This document shows, in pieces, positions 1 to 8,600 of a stretch of DNA of 64,000 nucleotides; positions within the stretch are counted from its first letter, which is position 1; every line of letters starts with the position of its first letter. The position numbers and the translations under genes were made by a program. The notes under the pieces are model-generated. The model was not told the DNA's origin and did no database searches. It was given only the letters and a program-made list of their open reading frames with translations. Source of the stretch: Sacculina carcini (Eukaryota; Arthropoda; Thecostraca; Sacculinidae); contig OU696592.1 in assembly GCA_916048095.2 (NCBI GenBank), positions 7,361,185 to 7,425,184 of the forward strand. The letters run 5' to 3'.

Positions 1-684
1 GGTAACACTTAGGTAACACTTAGGTAACACTTAGGGCACACTTAGGGCACACTTAGGTAACACTTAGGGCACACTTAGGGCACACTTAGGTAACACTTAG
101 GGCACACTTAGGTAACACTTAGGGCACACTTAGGTAACACTTATGTAACACTTAAGTAACACTTAGGTAACACTTAGGGCACACTTAGGTAACACTTAGG
201 GCACACTTAGGTAACAGTTAGGGCACACTTAGGTAACACTTAGGGCACACTTAGGTAACACTTAGGGCACACTTAGGTAACAGTTAGGGCACACTTAGGT
301 AACACTTAGGGCACACTTAGGTAACACTTAGGTAACACTTGGGTAACACTTAGGTAACACTTAGGTAACACTTAGGGCACACTTAGGTAACACTTAGGGC
401 ACACTTAGGTAACACTTAGGGCACAGTTAGGTAACACTTAGGGCACACTTAGGTAACACTTAGGTAACACTTAGGTAACACTTAGGTAACACTTAGGTAA
501 CACTTAGGGCACACTTAGGGCACACTTAGGTAACACTTAGGTAACACTTAGGGCACACTTAGGTAACACTTAGGGCACACTTAGGTAACACTTAGGTAAC
601 ACTTAGGTAACACTTAGGTAACACTTAGGGCACACTTAGGTAACAGTTAGGGCACACTTAGGTAACACTTGGGCACACTTGGGC
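1..684. repeat. Left arm of 11-bp satellite array
   Basis: Tandem 11-bp monomers fill this stretch, mainly A (GGTAACACTTA) and B (GGGCACACTTA), with a few point variants: P (GGTAACAGTTA), one H (TGTAACACTTA) at 144 and an AGTAACACTTA at 155. The register is constant from base 1 to base 671. After that come irregular units: 661-670 and 671-680 each read as 10 bp (the base between CTT and GGG is missing), and the array breaks off at about 684 against a truncated LTR. The last regular monomers (540-671) read A B A B A A A A B P B g, which is the order found just upstream of the T marker in complete higher-order repeats such as 22.5-22.65 kb. No gene is present. Stop codons recur in every frame because 11 is not a multiple of 3 and each monomer carries TAA or TAG. 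Confidence 0.97.
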
Positions 685-718
685 ACTCAGCACCATCGAA
701 ACGCCCTTGATACAATTC

Positions 719-725
719 TATTATA
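719..725 (-). promoter_or_regulatory. Possible TATA-like element in the 3' LTR
   Basis: The minus strand reads TATAATA here, inside GCATATAATAGAATTG. In the 5' LTR the same sequence lies at 5487-5493, where it could position the element's promoter. It lies about 70-75 bp before the end of the complete LTR, leaving room for only a short R-U5. This is a motif match alone; no start site can be seen. Confidence 0.3.
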
Positions 726-838
726 TGCACACACACACAAACCACCACACAATACGATCACACTATGACTTCACCGGTCCGCAACACGAATCACACTGAC
801 TAGCACGCACACATACATGAACGCACACACAAGTGTCT

Positions 839-856
839 GTGACCTTGACAGGTCAC
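839..856. promoter_or_regulatory. 7-bp inverted repeat with nuclear-receptor-like half-sites (3' LTR copy)
   Basis: GTGACCT (839-845) and AGGTCAC (850-856) form a perfect inverted repeat around TGAC. As nuclear-receptor half-sites this is an everted AGGTCA pair spaced by 4. On the element's sense strand, 840-848 reads TCAAGGTCA, matching the extended half-site known for FTZ-F1/SF-1/ERR-type monomeric receptors. The match is direct; a regulatory role is inferred. Confidence 0.35.
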
Positions 857-911
857 GCAATAACATATACGTCTCTAGTGTTATGGCGCTCATACGCTTA
901 CACACACAACA

Positions 912-921
912 CCTCCCCCTT
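912..921 (-). other. Polypurine tract (plus-strand primer site)
   Basis: The minus strand reads AAGGGGGAGG and is followed directly by the LTR start TGTTGTG. This is the usual place for the RNase H-resistant primer of plus-strand DNA synthesis. Its first A is also the last base of the pol TGA stop (921-923), so coding sequence runs right up to the primer with no spacer. Confidence 0.9.
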
Positions 922-3900
922 CAATCATGGTAAGTCTTCTTGCCCCACCGAACTTGTAACCGATCAGGGCGTCGGCGTTGTCGACTTGACCGACGTTGCG
1001 GGTATGACAGTTCTTGCTCATCTTCTGCAGACGTCTTGCTTTCCTCCGACACTGCAGGCAGCTTCTCAACGTCCATATGTTTGTCGGTGGTGTTTGCATC
1101 TATGAGCGGAAAATACAACCGCAAGTATCGTCGGTTACGACGCAGGGATCGTCCACTCGGTAAACGTATGACATAATCACGGTGGTTACCGATGGCTGCT
1201 ACCACTCCGCATCTGTCCCACCGCCCGGTGTCTGGGTCCTGTATGCTAACGTGGTTCCCTATTCGCAGTCCACGAAGTTTTCTTGCACCTCGATCATAAT
1301 ACTGCTTGGCCCGCGCCGCCGTCGCATTGGCCCGCTTGTCATACTCCTCGTCGGCCTCTTTCCATTCGACGGAGAAAGCTGATCGATGAGCAGGAACAGC
1401 TGATCGGATGGGGTGTCCAAACAGGATCTGTGCTGGCGACTTTCCATCTGCTCTCGATGAATTCCGTAGCTCCAGTAGTCCTCTAGCAAACTCGTCCGTG
1501 TCCAGCTTGCCTGACGATGTCGTTTTCTGCACTAATCTCTTCACAGATTTGACCGCAGCCTCAGCCAGGCCATTGCTTTGATGGTGATATGGCGACGACA
1601 TCATGTGCCTCACTCCCCATCGGTGAAAAAAATCACGGGTTCGACGTGCTTTGAACTGCGGTCCACCATCACTACGTAGGACCGTTGGTACTCCCACGGC
1701 CGCAAAATGTTCTCTCAGCGAACTCACCAGTTCTCTCGCTGATGCTTCTCGCTGGCATGACGAGACCATTGGCCAACCAGATAGCCGATCCACGTAAACC
1801 AGATATGTACGTCCCGCATGGTGGAAGTAGTCTGCCGCCACATGCTCAAAGACCCTAGAGCACATTGGTTCTTGCACCAGTGGTTCTTTTGGCTGGCTGG
1901 GCAAATATTTGTGGCACGCGCTGCACGACGATATGACATTTTCTATATCGTTGTCGATGCCGGGCCAAAACACGGTTTGTCTGGCACGTTGCTTTGTTTT
2001 TACCATACCAAGATGGGCATCATGCAGTCTTTTCAAGGTTTCTTTGCGCAATTTTTCCGGAATCAGTAGGCGTTGTCCACAAAGTACTAGGCCTCCGTCC
2101 ACCAGAAGTCGATCACGCACACTCCAGTATTGACGGATATGTTGAGGCATTTCTTCTCTCCTGCTGGGAAAACTTTTGATAACAGCCTCTCTTACAGCTG
2201 TATACTCTGGGTCCATTTCTCCGGCATTACGAACTGTTGTTACTGCTGCATCTTCGAGAGGTGATACGCGCCGACCTTCATCGTCCACCGCGTTTATGAC
2301 TGCTACAGTTTGAATATGCAGCCCATCTTCCGTAGTTTCTTCCGCCTCATACTCATCTTCTTTTGATGGCTTGTCCACTGGGTGTCTCGACAACGCGTCG
2401 GCTCCGTGGTGCTCCGTTCCCGGGCGCCATTTGGCCTCGAACGAGAACGGTAGCAATTTTTCCCTGAAGCGTAATATGCGAGGATTTTCGATGCCTGATA
2501 GACCTTTTTGATTCAGAATGGGCACCAAGGGTCTGTGGTCTGTAAACACCAGAAATTTAGGCAAGCCGATCAGATACATAGAACACTTTTGGCATGCCCA
2601 GACAATTGCCAGACATTCCAGCTCGCATACTGCATATCGCGTTTCCGTGTCCGTCAAAAAACGCGACCCACATTGGATGAGGCGCCATTTTCCCGTATTG
2701 TCACGTTGGCGGAGCATAAACCCCAATCCTCCAATCCGTGCTGCATCTGTTTCCAGCACTGTTTCCCGCGATGAGCTGTAAAAACCCAGGCTGGGAGGTT
2801 CGATCAACGCCGTCTGCACGGCTTTCATCGCTTTTGTGTGTGCTTCAGTCCAATTCCACACATTTTTCGGTTTCAACAAATCCCGTAACGGTGATGAAGC
2901 TGTAGAAATGTTTGATGAAAAATTTCCCAGCTGGTTAACCAGGCCCATGAAAGACCTCAAGTCAGTGATGCCTTCTGGCACTGGAAATTCAGCAATGGCT
3001 TTAACTTTTCTCTCGTCGGCTGTGTAGCCTGTATGATCAATGCGGTATCCGCAATAATCCACGTCCGAACAAGCAAACTTGAATTTTTCGGCGTTGAGAG
3101 TAATACCTGCTGAGTCACAACGTTGTAGCACTGACCAGACGCGCGCAAGATGCTCATCATAGGCGCCGTCATACACAAGTATATCGTCGACGACTTTACA
3201 CACTTGAGGCAGGTCACCCAAAGCTGCGTCACCTCGCCTGTTGTACTCGTCTCCGCTTGATACGAGTCCCATGACCGCTCGTTTGAACTTGAAACGTCCC
3301 CATGGTGTGATGAAGCAAGTCAGATGCTGATCATCTTCATGTATGGGTATTTGGAAGTAACCAGATTTTGCGTCCAGTGTCGTCAGAAATCGGGCTTCAC
3401 CGGCGATCGATGATACGACGTCAATTGGTGATTTGACTGGATAGGTAGGTCTTTTCACATACCGGTTGAGTTTCGTCAAGTCAACGGTTAACCGACAACC
3501 TATTGTCGACCCATCTCTGGACTTCTTGGCCACTGGAACCATGGGATGACACCATGTCGTTGGTTCATGCACCTTTTCTATTACTCCACTGCTCTGCAGA
3601 TCGTTTAATTGCTTCTCAATAGCATTTCTGAAACAGAAAGGTATTTGCCTAGCTGCGGTGATGGCATACGGCACAGCTTCTTCTTTTAACTCGATGCGCA
3701 TTGGACCTCCCTGCATTTTGCGCAAGATACTGTTTGACTGCTCAAACACATCTGAAAATGTGTCTATCATTGCACGTCGGTGCTCACGACGCTCCGCTGC
3801 AGTTGGTGGTCGCCTCAGCTTCCACACTGGACGCTCTTCCATTTTGCTTCGGTGTGTCTGATCCGTCTTTTTGTGATCGTGGATTGATACGGGTATCTTG

Positions 3901-3953
3901 GATTTCCCCGTAAACTTTTCCTGTTTTCCCACCGACAGAATTTGTCGGGGAAA
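921..3953 (-). CDS. pol: Pol: reverse transcriptase, RNase H and integrase
   Basis: This minus-strand frame copies element RNA into DNA and integrates it. It is open from the codon after the TAA at 3954-3956 to the TGA at 921-923. No ATG lies near its start: the first start-like codon is GTG at 3930-3932, counted here as residue 1 of 1003, so it was probably not translated independently. RT spans about residues 80-300, with LTTLDAKSGY (catalytic D187) and VVDDILVY (D249, D250). RNase H spans about 385-520, with D396, E439, D465 and D512 in HHGADALSR. The integrase zinc finger is H637, H640, C670, C673. The integrase core has D701, D755 and E791, spaced as DD35E. A basic, SH3-like tail follows at about 885-945. 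All catalytic residues are present and no internal stop occurs. It shares the frame of gag-protease, so it is the second half of one polyprotein. Confidence 0.94.
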   Translation of the reverse strand, partial: FPRQILSVGKQEKFTGKSKIPVSIHDHKKTDQTHRSKMEERPVWKLRRPPTAAERREHRRAMIDTFSDVFEQSNSILRKMQGGPMRIELKEEAVPYAITAARQIPFCFRNAIEKQLNDLQSSGVIEKVHEPTTWCHPMVPVAKKSRDGSTIGCRLTVDLTKLNRYVKRPTYPVKSPIDVVSSIAGEARFLTTLDAKSGYFQIPIHEDDQHLTCFITPWGRFKFKRAVMGLVSSGDEYNRRGDAALGDLPQVCKVVDDILVYDGAYDEHLARVWSVLQRCDSAGITLNAEKFKFACSDVDYCGYRIDHTGYTADERKVKAIAEFPVPEGITDLRSFMGLVNQLGNFSSNISTASSPLRDLLKPKNVWNWTEAHTKAMKAVQTALIEPPSLGFYSSSRETVLETDAARIGGLGFMLRQRDNTGKWRLIQCGSRFLTDTETRYAVCELECLAIVWACQKCSMYLIGLPKFLVFTDHRPLVPILNQKGLSGIENPRILRFREKLLPFSFEAKWRPGTEHHGADALSRHPVDKPSKEDEYEAEETTEDGLHIQTVAVINAVDDEGRRVSPLEDAAVTTVRNAGEMDPEYTAVREAVIKSFPSRREEMPQHIRQYWSVRDRLLVDGGLVLCGQRLLIPEKLRKETLKRLHDAHLGMVKTKQRARQTVFWPGIDNDIENVISSCSACHKYLPSQPKEPLVQEPMCSRVFEHVAADYFHHAGRTYLVYVDRLSGWPMVSSCQREASARELVSSLREHFAAVGVPTVLRSDGGPQFKARRTRDFFHRWGVRHMMSSPYHHQSNGLAEAAVKSVKRLVQKTTSSGKLDTDEFARGLLELRNSSRADGKSPAQILFGHPIRSAVPAHRSAFSVEWKEADEEYDKRANATAARAKQYYDRGARKLRGLRIGNHVSIQDPDTGRWDRCGVVAAIGNHRDYVIRLPSGRSLRRNRRYLRLYFPLIDANTTDKHMDVEKLPAVSEESKTSAEDEQELSYPQRRSSRQRRRPDRLQVRWGKKTYHD

Positions 3954-3956
3954 TTA
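3954..3956 (-). other. In-frame TAA between protease and RT
   Basis: The gag-protease frame ends in TAA, and the RT frame resumes in the same frame (5294 and 3932 differ by a multiple of 3). The stop lies in a short linker reading ILPV, stop, FPRQI. In related elements, as I recall them, this stretch is continuous coding sequence between protease and RT. The next base is U and the context is UAA UUU CCC, which does not match well-known strong readthrough contexts. A nonsense mutation is more likely than programmed readthrough, but sequence alone cannot decide. Confidence 0.9.
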
Positions 3957-5294
3957 TACCGGCAGTATTTTCAATTTTACTGCGTCTTGCCACGAAAGCA
4001 GTGAGCCTCTCAGGCCCTTGACAATGTACAGGCATGTGTTTACAGCTATGTCACCCAGCTTCACTGTGACGTCAGCACAACCTATGCATTTCAGTCTATG
4101 CCCGTCTGCACCGAGGAGGATATCATCCGGTGGTTTTAAATTGCTGCGATACAGCCCCACACGTCGTGCCATTGATGCACTGATGACTGACACTGCGGCA
4201 CCCGTGTCAGCTATACACACCATGGGATAACTCTTCCCAGAAGTATGCTCCACATGGACCGTTATCGATGGGATATCTTTTCGCTGAGCCGTGGCACCGA
4301 CGTTCACGTCCGACACCATTATATGATGCACTGATCTGCCTTTGTTCGTAGAGGGAGTCTTCTGCCGGGGTGCCGACTCGTACCGGCTGCGGCAGCACTT
4401 CTCATAGTGCCCTTTCTTTTTGCACTTCCGACACTCCACGTTGAGGGCAGGGCACATCTTTGCATCCTTGTGTTTGTTGTGCCCGCATCTTGTACATCTG
4501 TTTGCTGGACTGGATTGATGCTCTGCGGAACGTTGCCTCTGCCTGTAGCTGGACATTTTGTTGATACTGCGTTCTCGCATCATTGCGGCATTCTCTTTTG
4601 CAGTTTCGCTGCTGCGGCAAATGGCAATCGCTTCTTCCAGCGAGAGATCTTTCTGACGAAGCAATCGATGAAGCGCTTCTTCGTCAGCGATGCCCATGAC
4701 TATTTTGTCTCTGAGTGTTTTATCCGAACATTCAGTGCAGAAATCACAGAATGCCATCGACTCTTTGATGCAACACAAGAAGTCGTTGAAGGATTCTCCG
4801 TCCTCTTGCTTTCTCAGGAAGAACTCTCTGCGATCAATAACAATGTTTCTTTGGTTGCGCAGATATGCCTCCATCTTATTCACGCATTCCTCGATGTTGG
4901 TGTGCGGGGTGACTGCCAGTCCGTACCGAAGTATTCTGGTCCACTCTTCGTCCACTAGCGATACAAGCACTGCTCTTTGCTCCTCGTCCGGGAGATCATT
5001 CAGCTTGCACAATAATGCGTAAGCTTCAAACTTGTGCTTCCAATTATCGAATTCCTTCAGGGACACTGAGGACGACAGAAACGGTGCTGGTGTGGCTGAT
5101 GCCGGCGCACGTTGTTTGATGTCAGAGCGTTTCTCATCGGCTGACATTGCTCTTTGCTGAGTTGGGCTGACTGAGATTTTCTCAAGTATGTTTGTCAGTC
5201 TCTCTTCTCGTGCGGCTGCCTGCCTTTGCAGTTCAGCATTGGCTGCCATTTGTTGCGCCATAAGCTCTGTGAGTTTTACGATTGATGCTTCCAT
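3954..5294 (-). CDS. gag: Gag-protease polyprotein
   Basis: This 446-residue product supplies the particle-forming Gag and the aspartic protease. The ATG at 5292-5294 is chosen because it is the first ATG-started long frame after the PBS and has a strong Kozak context (A at -3, G at +4). Residues 1-40 are rich in Leu, Gln, Ala and Glu and may form a coiled coil. A Gag capsid-like region follows at about 75-235, including EFDNWKHKFEAY. Two zinc knuckles come next: C267-C270-H275-C281, with five residues before the last Cys instead of the usual four, and a standard CX2CX4HX4C at C288-C291-H296-C301. The protease region at about 340-446 has the active-site DTGA at D363 and a late LLS motif near 432. 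The frame ends at the TAA before RT. This is the same reading frame as pol with no frameshift. Confidence 0.93.
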   Translation of the reverse strand: MEASIVKLTELMAQQMAANAELQRQAAAREERLTNILEKISVSPTQQRAMSADEKRSDIKQRAPASATPAPFLSSSVSLKEFDNWKHKFEAYALLCKLNDLPDEEQRAVLVSLVDEEWTRILRYGLAVTPHTNIEECVNKMEAYLRNQRNIVIDRREFFLRKQEDGESFNDFLCCIKESMAFCDFCTECSDKTLRDKIVMGIADEEALHRLLRQKDLSLEEAIAICRSSETAKENAAMMRERSINKMSSYRQRQRSAEHQSSPANRCTRCGHNKHKDAKMCPALNVECRKCKKKGHYEKCCRSRYESAPRQKTPSTNKGRSVHHIMVSDVNVGATAQRKDIPSITVHVEHTSGKSYPMVCIADTGAAVSVISASMARRVGLYRSNLKPPDDILLGADGHRLKCIGCADVTVKLGDIAVNTCLYIVKGLRGSLLSWQDAVKLKILPV

Positions 5295-5406
5295 CGTTGT
5301 AGCTTTTGCAGCTCACGAATTCACAAAACCACAATTATATATTCACAAACACGATGTAGTCTTCACAAACTTCAAACAGCTTCAGGAAGATTCACCGGTT
5401 CATCAC
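5295..5406 (-). other. Retrotransposon 5' leader
   Basis: These 112 bp lie between the PBS and the gag ATG. The element's RNA would use this stretch as untranslated leader, where packaging signals are expected in this family. I see no specific motif in it. Confidence 0.7.
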
Positions 5407-5417
5407 CGACTGCGCCA
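5407..5417 (-). other. Primer-binding site, tRNA-Ser type
   Basis: The minus strand reads TGGCGCAGTCG immediately after the 5' LTR. It is complementary to a tRNA 3' end of acceptor strand CGACTGC, discriminator G and CCA, as in animal tRNA-Ser genes that start GCAGTCG. That primer is common among gypsy-group elements. The LTR-PBS boundary has no spacer. Confidence 0.85.
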
Positions 5418-5452
5418 TGTTATGTTCTGTTATGTTTTACATGTTATGTTTT
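5418..5452. repeat. TGTTATGTT repeats at the U5 end of the 5' LTR
   Basis: TGTTATGTT occurs at 5418-5426, 5428-5436 and 5442-5450. The last two belong to a 14-bp tandem repeat, TGTTATGTTTTAC at 5428-5440 and 5442-5454. This block is the part missing from the 3' LTR. Confidence 0.85.
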
Positions 5453-5486
5453 ACTCAGCACCATCGAAACGCCCTTGATACAATTC

Positions 5487-5493
5487 TATTATA
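5487..5493 (-). promoter_or_regulatory. Possible TATA-like element in the 5' LTR
   Basis: TATAATA on the sense strand, in the LTR copy that would drive transcription of the element. It is the only AT-rich core-promoter-like motif I noticed at a plausible place. Motif match only. Confidence 0.35.
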
Positions 5494-5606
5494 TGCACAC
5501 ACACACAAACCACCACACAATACGATCACACTATGACTTCACCGGTCCGCAACACGAATCACACTGACTAGCACGCACACATACATGAACGCACACACAA
5601 GTGTCT

Positions 5607-5624
5607 GTGACCTTGACAGGTCAC
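5607..5624. promoter_or_regulatory. Inverted repeat with TCAAGGTCA (5' LTR copy)
   Basis: Same 7-4-7 inverted repeat as at 839-856. It lies about 115 bp upstream, in the transcription sense, of the TATA-like motif, a reasonable place for an enhancer site. Binding by a nuclear receptor is inferred from the half-site match. Confidence 0.35.
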
Positions 5625-8600
5625 GCAATAACATATACGTCTCTAGTGTTATGGCGCTCATACGCTTACACACACAACAGGTAACACTTAGGTAACACTT
5701 GGGTAACACTTAGGTTACACTTAGGTAACACTTAGGGCACACTTAGGTAACACTTAGGGCACACTTAGGTAACAGTTAGGGCACACTTAGGTAACACTTA
5801 GGGCACACTTAGGTAACACTTAGGGCACACTTAGGTAACACTTAGGGCACACTTAGGGCACACTTAGGTAACACTTAGGGCACACTTAGGTAACACTTAG
5901 GGCACACCTAGGTAACACTTAGGGCACACTTAGGGCACACTTAGGGCACACTTAGGTAACACTTAGGTAACACTTAGGGCACACTTAGGTAACACTTAGG
6001 GCACACTTAGGTAACACTTAGGGCACAGTTAGGTAACACTTAGGGCACACTTAGGTAACACTTAGGTAACACTTAGGTAACACTTAGGTAACACTTAGGT
6101 AACACTTAGGTAACACTTAGGGCACACTTAGGTAACACTTAGGGCACACTTAGGTAACACTTAGGGCACACTTAGGTAACACTTAGGTAACACTTAGGTA
6201 ACGCTTAGGGCACACTTAGGTAACACTTAGGTCACACTTAGGTAACACTTAGGTAACACTTAGGTAACACTTAGGGCACACTTAGGGCACACTTAGGTAA
6301 CACTTAGGGCACACTTAGGTAACACTTAGGGCACACTTAGGTAACACTTATGTAACACTTAGGTAACACTTAGGTAACACTTAGGTAACACTTAGGTAAC
6401 ACTTAGGTAACACTTAGGTAACACTTAGGTAACACTTAGGTAACACTTAGGGTACACTTAGGTAACACTTAGGGCACACTTAGGTAACACTTAGGGCACA
6501 CTTAGGTAACACTTAGGGCACACTTAGGTAACACTTAGGGAACACTTAGGTAACAGTTAGGGCACACTTAGGTAACACTTAGGTAACACTTAGGTAACAG
6601 TTAGGGCACACTTAGGTAACACTTAGGGCACACTTAGGTAACACTTAGGTAACACTTAGGTAACACTTAGGTAACACTTAGGGCACACTTAGGTAACAGT
6701 TAGGGCACACTTAGGTAACACTTGGGTAACACTTAGGTAACACTTGGGTAACACTTAGGTTACACTTAGGTAACACTTAGGGCACACTTAGGTAACACTT
6801 AGGGCACACTTAGGTAACAGTTAGGGCACACTTAGGTAACACTTAGGGCACACTTAGGTAACACTTAGGGCACACTTAGGTAACACTTAGGGCACACTTA
6901 GGGCACACTTAGGTAACACTTAGGGCACACTTAGGTAACACTTAGGGCACACCTAGGTAACACTTAGGGCACACTTAGGGCACACTTAGGGCACACTTAG
7001 GTAACACTTAGGTAACACTTAGGGCACACTTAGGTAACACTTAGGGCACACTTAGGTAACACTTAGGGCACAGTTAGGTAACACTTAGGGCACACTTAGG
7101 TAACACTTAGGTAACACTTAGGTAACACTTAGGTAACACTTAGGTAACACTTAGGTAACACTTAGATAACACCTAGGGCACACTTAGGGCACACTTAGGT
7201 AACACTTAGGTAACACTTAGGGCACACTTAGGTAACACTTAGGGCACACTTAGGTAACACTTAGGTAACACTTAGGTAACACTTAGGTAACACTTAGGTA
7301 ACACTTAGGGCACACTTAGGTAACACTTAGGGCACACTTAGGTAACACTTAGGGCACACTTAGGTAACACTTAGGTAACACTTAGGTAACGCTTAGGGCA
7401 CACTTAGGTAACACTTAGGTCACACTTAGGTAACACTTAGGTAACACTTAGGTAACACTTAGGGCACACTTAGGGCACACTTAGGTAACACTTAGGGCAC
7501 ACTTAGGTAACACTTAGGGCACACTTAGGTAACACTTATGTAACACTTAGGTAACACTTAGGTAACACTTAGGTAACACTTAGGTAACACTTAGGTAACA
7601 CTTAGGTAACACTTAGGTAACACTTAGGTAACACTTAGGTAACACTTAGGGTACACTTAGGTAACACTTAGGGCACACTTAGGTAACACTTAGGGCACAC
7701 TTAGGTAACACTTAGGGCACACTTAGGTAACACTTAGGGCACACTTAGGTAACAGTTAGGGCACACTTAGGTAACACTTAGGGCACACTTAGGTAACACT
7801 TAGGGCACACTTAGGTAACACTTAGGGCACACTTAGGGCACACTTAGGTAACACTTAGGGCACACTTAGGTAACACTTAGGGCACACCTAGGTAACACTT
7901 AGGGCACACTTAGGGCACACTTAGGGCACACTTAGGTAACAGTTAGGGCACACTTAGGTAACACTTAGGGCACACTTAGGTAACACTTAGGTAACACTTG
8001 GGTAACACTTAGGTAACACTTAGGTAACACTTAGGGCACACTTAGGTAACACTTAGGTAACGCTTAGGGCACACTTAGGTAACACTTAGGTCACACTTAG
8101 GTAACACTTAGGTAACACTTAGGTAACACTTAGGTAACACTTAGGTAACACTTAGGTAACACTTAGGGCACACTTAGGGCACACTTAGGTAACACTTAGG
8201 TAACACTTAGGGCACACTTAGGTAACACTTAGGGCACACTTAGGTAACACTTAGGTAATACTTAGGTAACACTTAGGTAACACTTAGGGCACACTTAGGT
8301 AACAGTTAGGGCACACTTAGGTAACACTTGGGTAACACTTAGGTAACACTTGGGTAACACTTAGGTTACACTTAGGTAACACTTAGGGCACACTTAGGTA
8401 ACACTTAGGGCACACTTAGGTAACAGTTAGGGCACACTTAGGTAACACTTAGGGCACACTTAGGTAACACTTAGGGCACACTTAGGTAACACTTAGGGCA
8501 CACTTAGGGCACACTTAGGTAACACTTAGGGCACACTTAGGTAACACTTAGGGCACACCTAGGTAACACTTAGGGCACACTTAGGGCACACTTAGGGCAC

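Larger units (their letters stand above)
685..911 (-). repeat. 3' LTR, truncated at its U5 end
   Basis: These 227 bp match 5453-5679 base for base at an offset of 4768. On the element's sense strand the LTR begins TGTTGTGTG just after the polypurine tract at 912-921. The other end should reach the equivalent of 5418 (..ATAACA) but stops at the equivalent of 5453, so 35 bp are missing. At the break, AC (685-686) could belong to either satellite or LTR, a 2-bp microhomology. The missing part contains the three TGTTATGTT repeats present in the 5' LTR. Confidence 0.93.
685..5679 (-). mobile_element. Ty3/gypsy LTR retrotransposon, nearly complete, inserted in the satellite
   Basis: The element carries two direct terminal repeats (685-911 and 5418-5679), a PBS beside the right LTR, a polypurine tract beside the left LTR, and one polyprotein frame in the order Gag, protease, RT, RNase H, integrase. 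Integrase after RNase H is the Ty3/gypsy (Metaviridae) order, as opposed to the Copia order. The RT region carrying GDEYNRRGD and CKVVDDILVY resembles animal mag/K02A2.6-like elements; that placement rests on recalled family features, not a search. No envelope ORF lies between integrase and the polypurine tract. Two defects are visible: the 3' LTR lacks 35 bp at its U5 end, and a TAA interrupts the polyprotein at 3954-3956. No clear target-site duplication is left, because the left end is altered. Confidence 0.95.
5418..5679 (-). repeat. 5' LTR, complete (262 bp)
   Basis: On the plus strand the LTR begins TGTTATG and ends CACAACA, giving the usual TG..CA ends with a short inverted TGTT/AACA. 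It runs exactly from the PBS to the first satellite monomer at 5680. Bases 5453-5679 are identical to the 3' LTR. Bases 5418-5452 have no counterpart at the other end. It contains a CA-rich tract, a TATA-like motif at 5487-5493 and an inverted repeat at 5607-5624. I found no AATAAA on the sense strand. Confidence 0.95.

Noticed and set aside
1..684. True telomere repeat tract
   Set aside because: Only B junctions give TTAGGG, the unit is 11 bp with mixed variants, and the array continues on both sides of the window without a chromosome end.
727..740. CA microsatellite as a separate repeat feature
   Set aside because: It is only a few CA units inside the LTR and identical in both LTRs, so it is part of the element.
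912..930. Envelope gene remnant between pol and the 3' LTR
   Set aside because: The pol stop codon touches the polypurine tract, so there is no space for one.
833..1382. Short plus-strand ORFs near the 3' LTR
   Set aside because: They run across the LTR, polypurine tract and antisense of integrase, and have no domain or consistent start context.
3933..3956. Programmed frameshift between gag-protease and pol
   Set aside because: The two ORFs are in the same frame; a stop codon, not a frame change, separates them.
4407..4958. 183-residue plus-strand ORF
   Set aside because: It lies entirely opposite gag, shows no recognisable domain, and is explained as a shadow of the minus-strand coding sequence.
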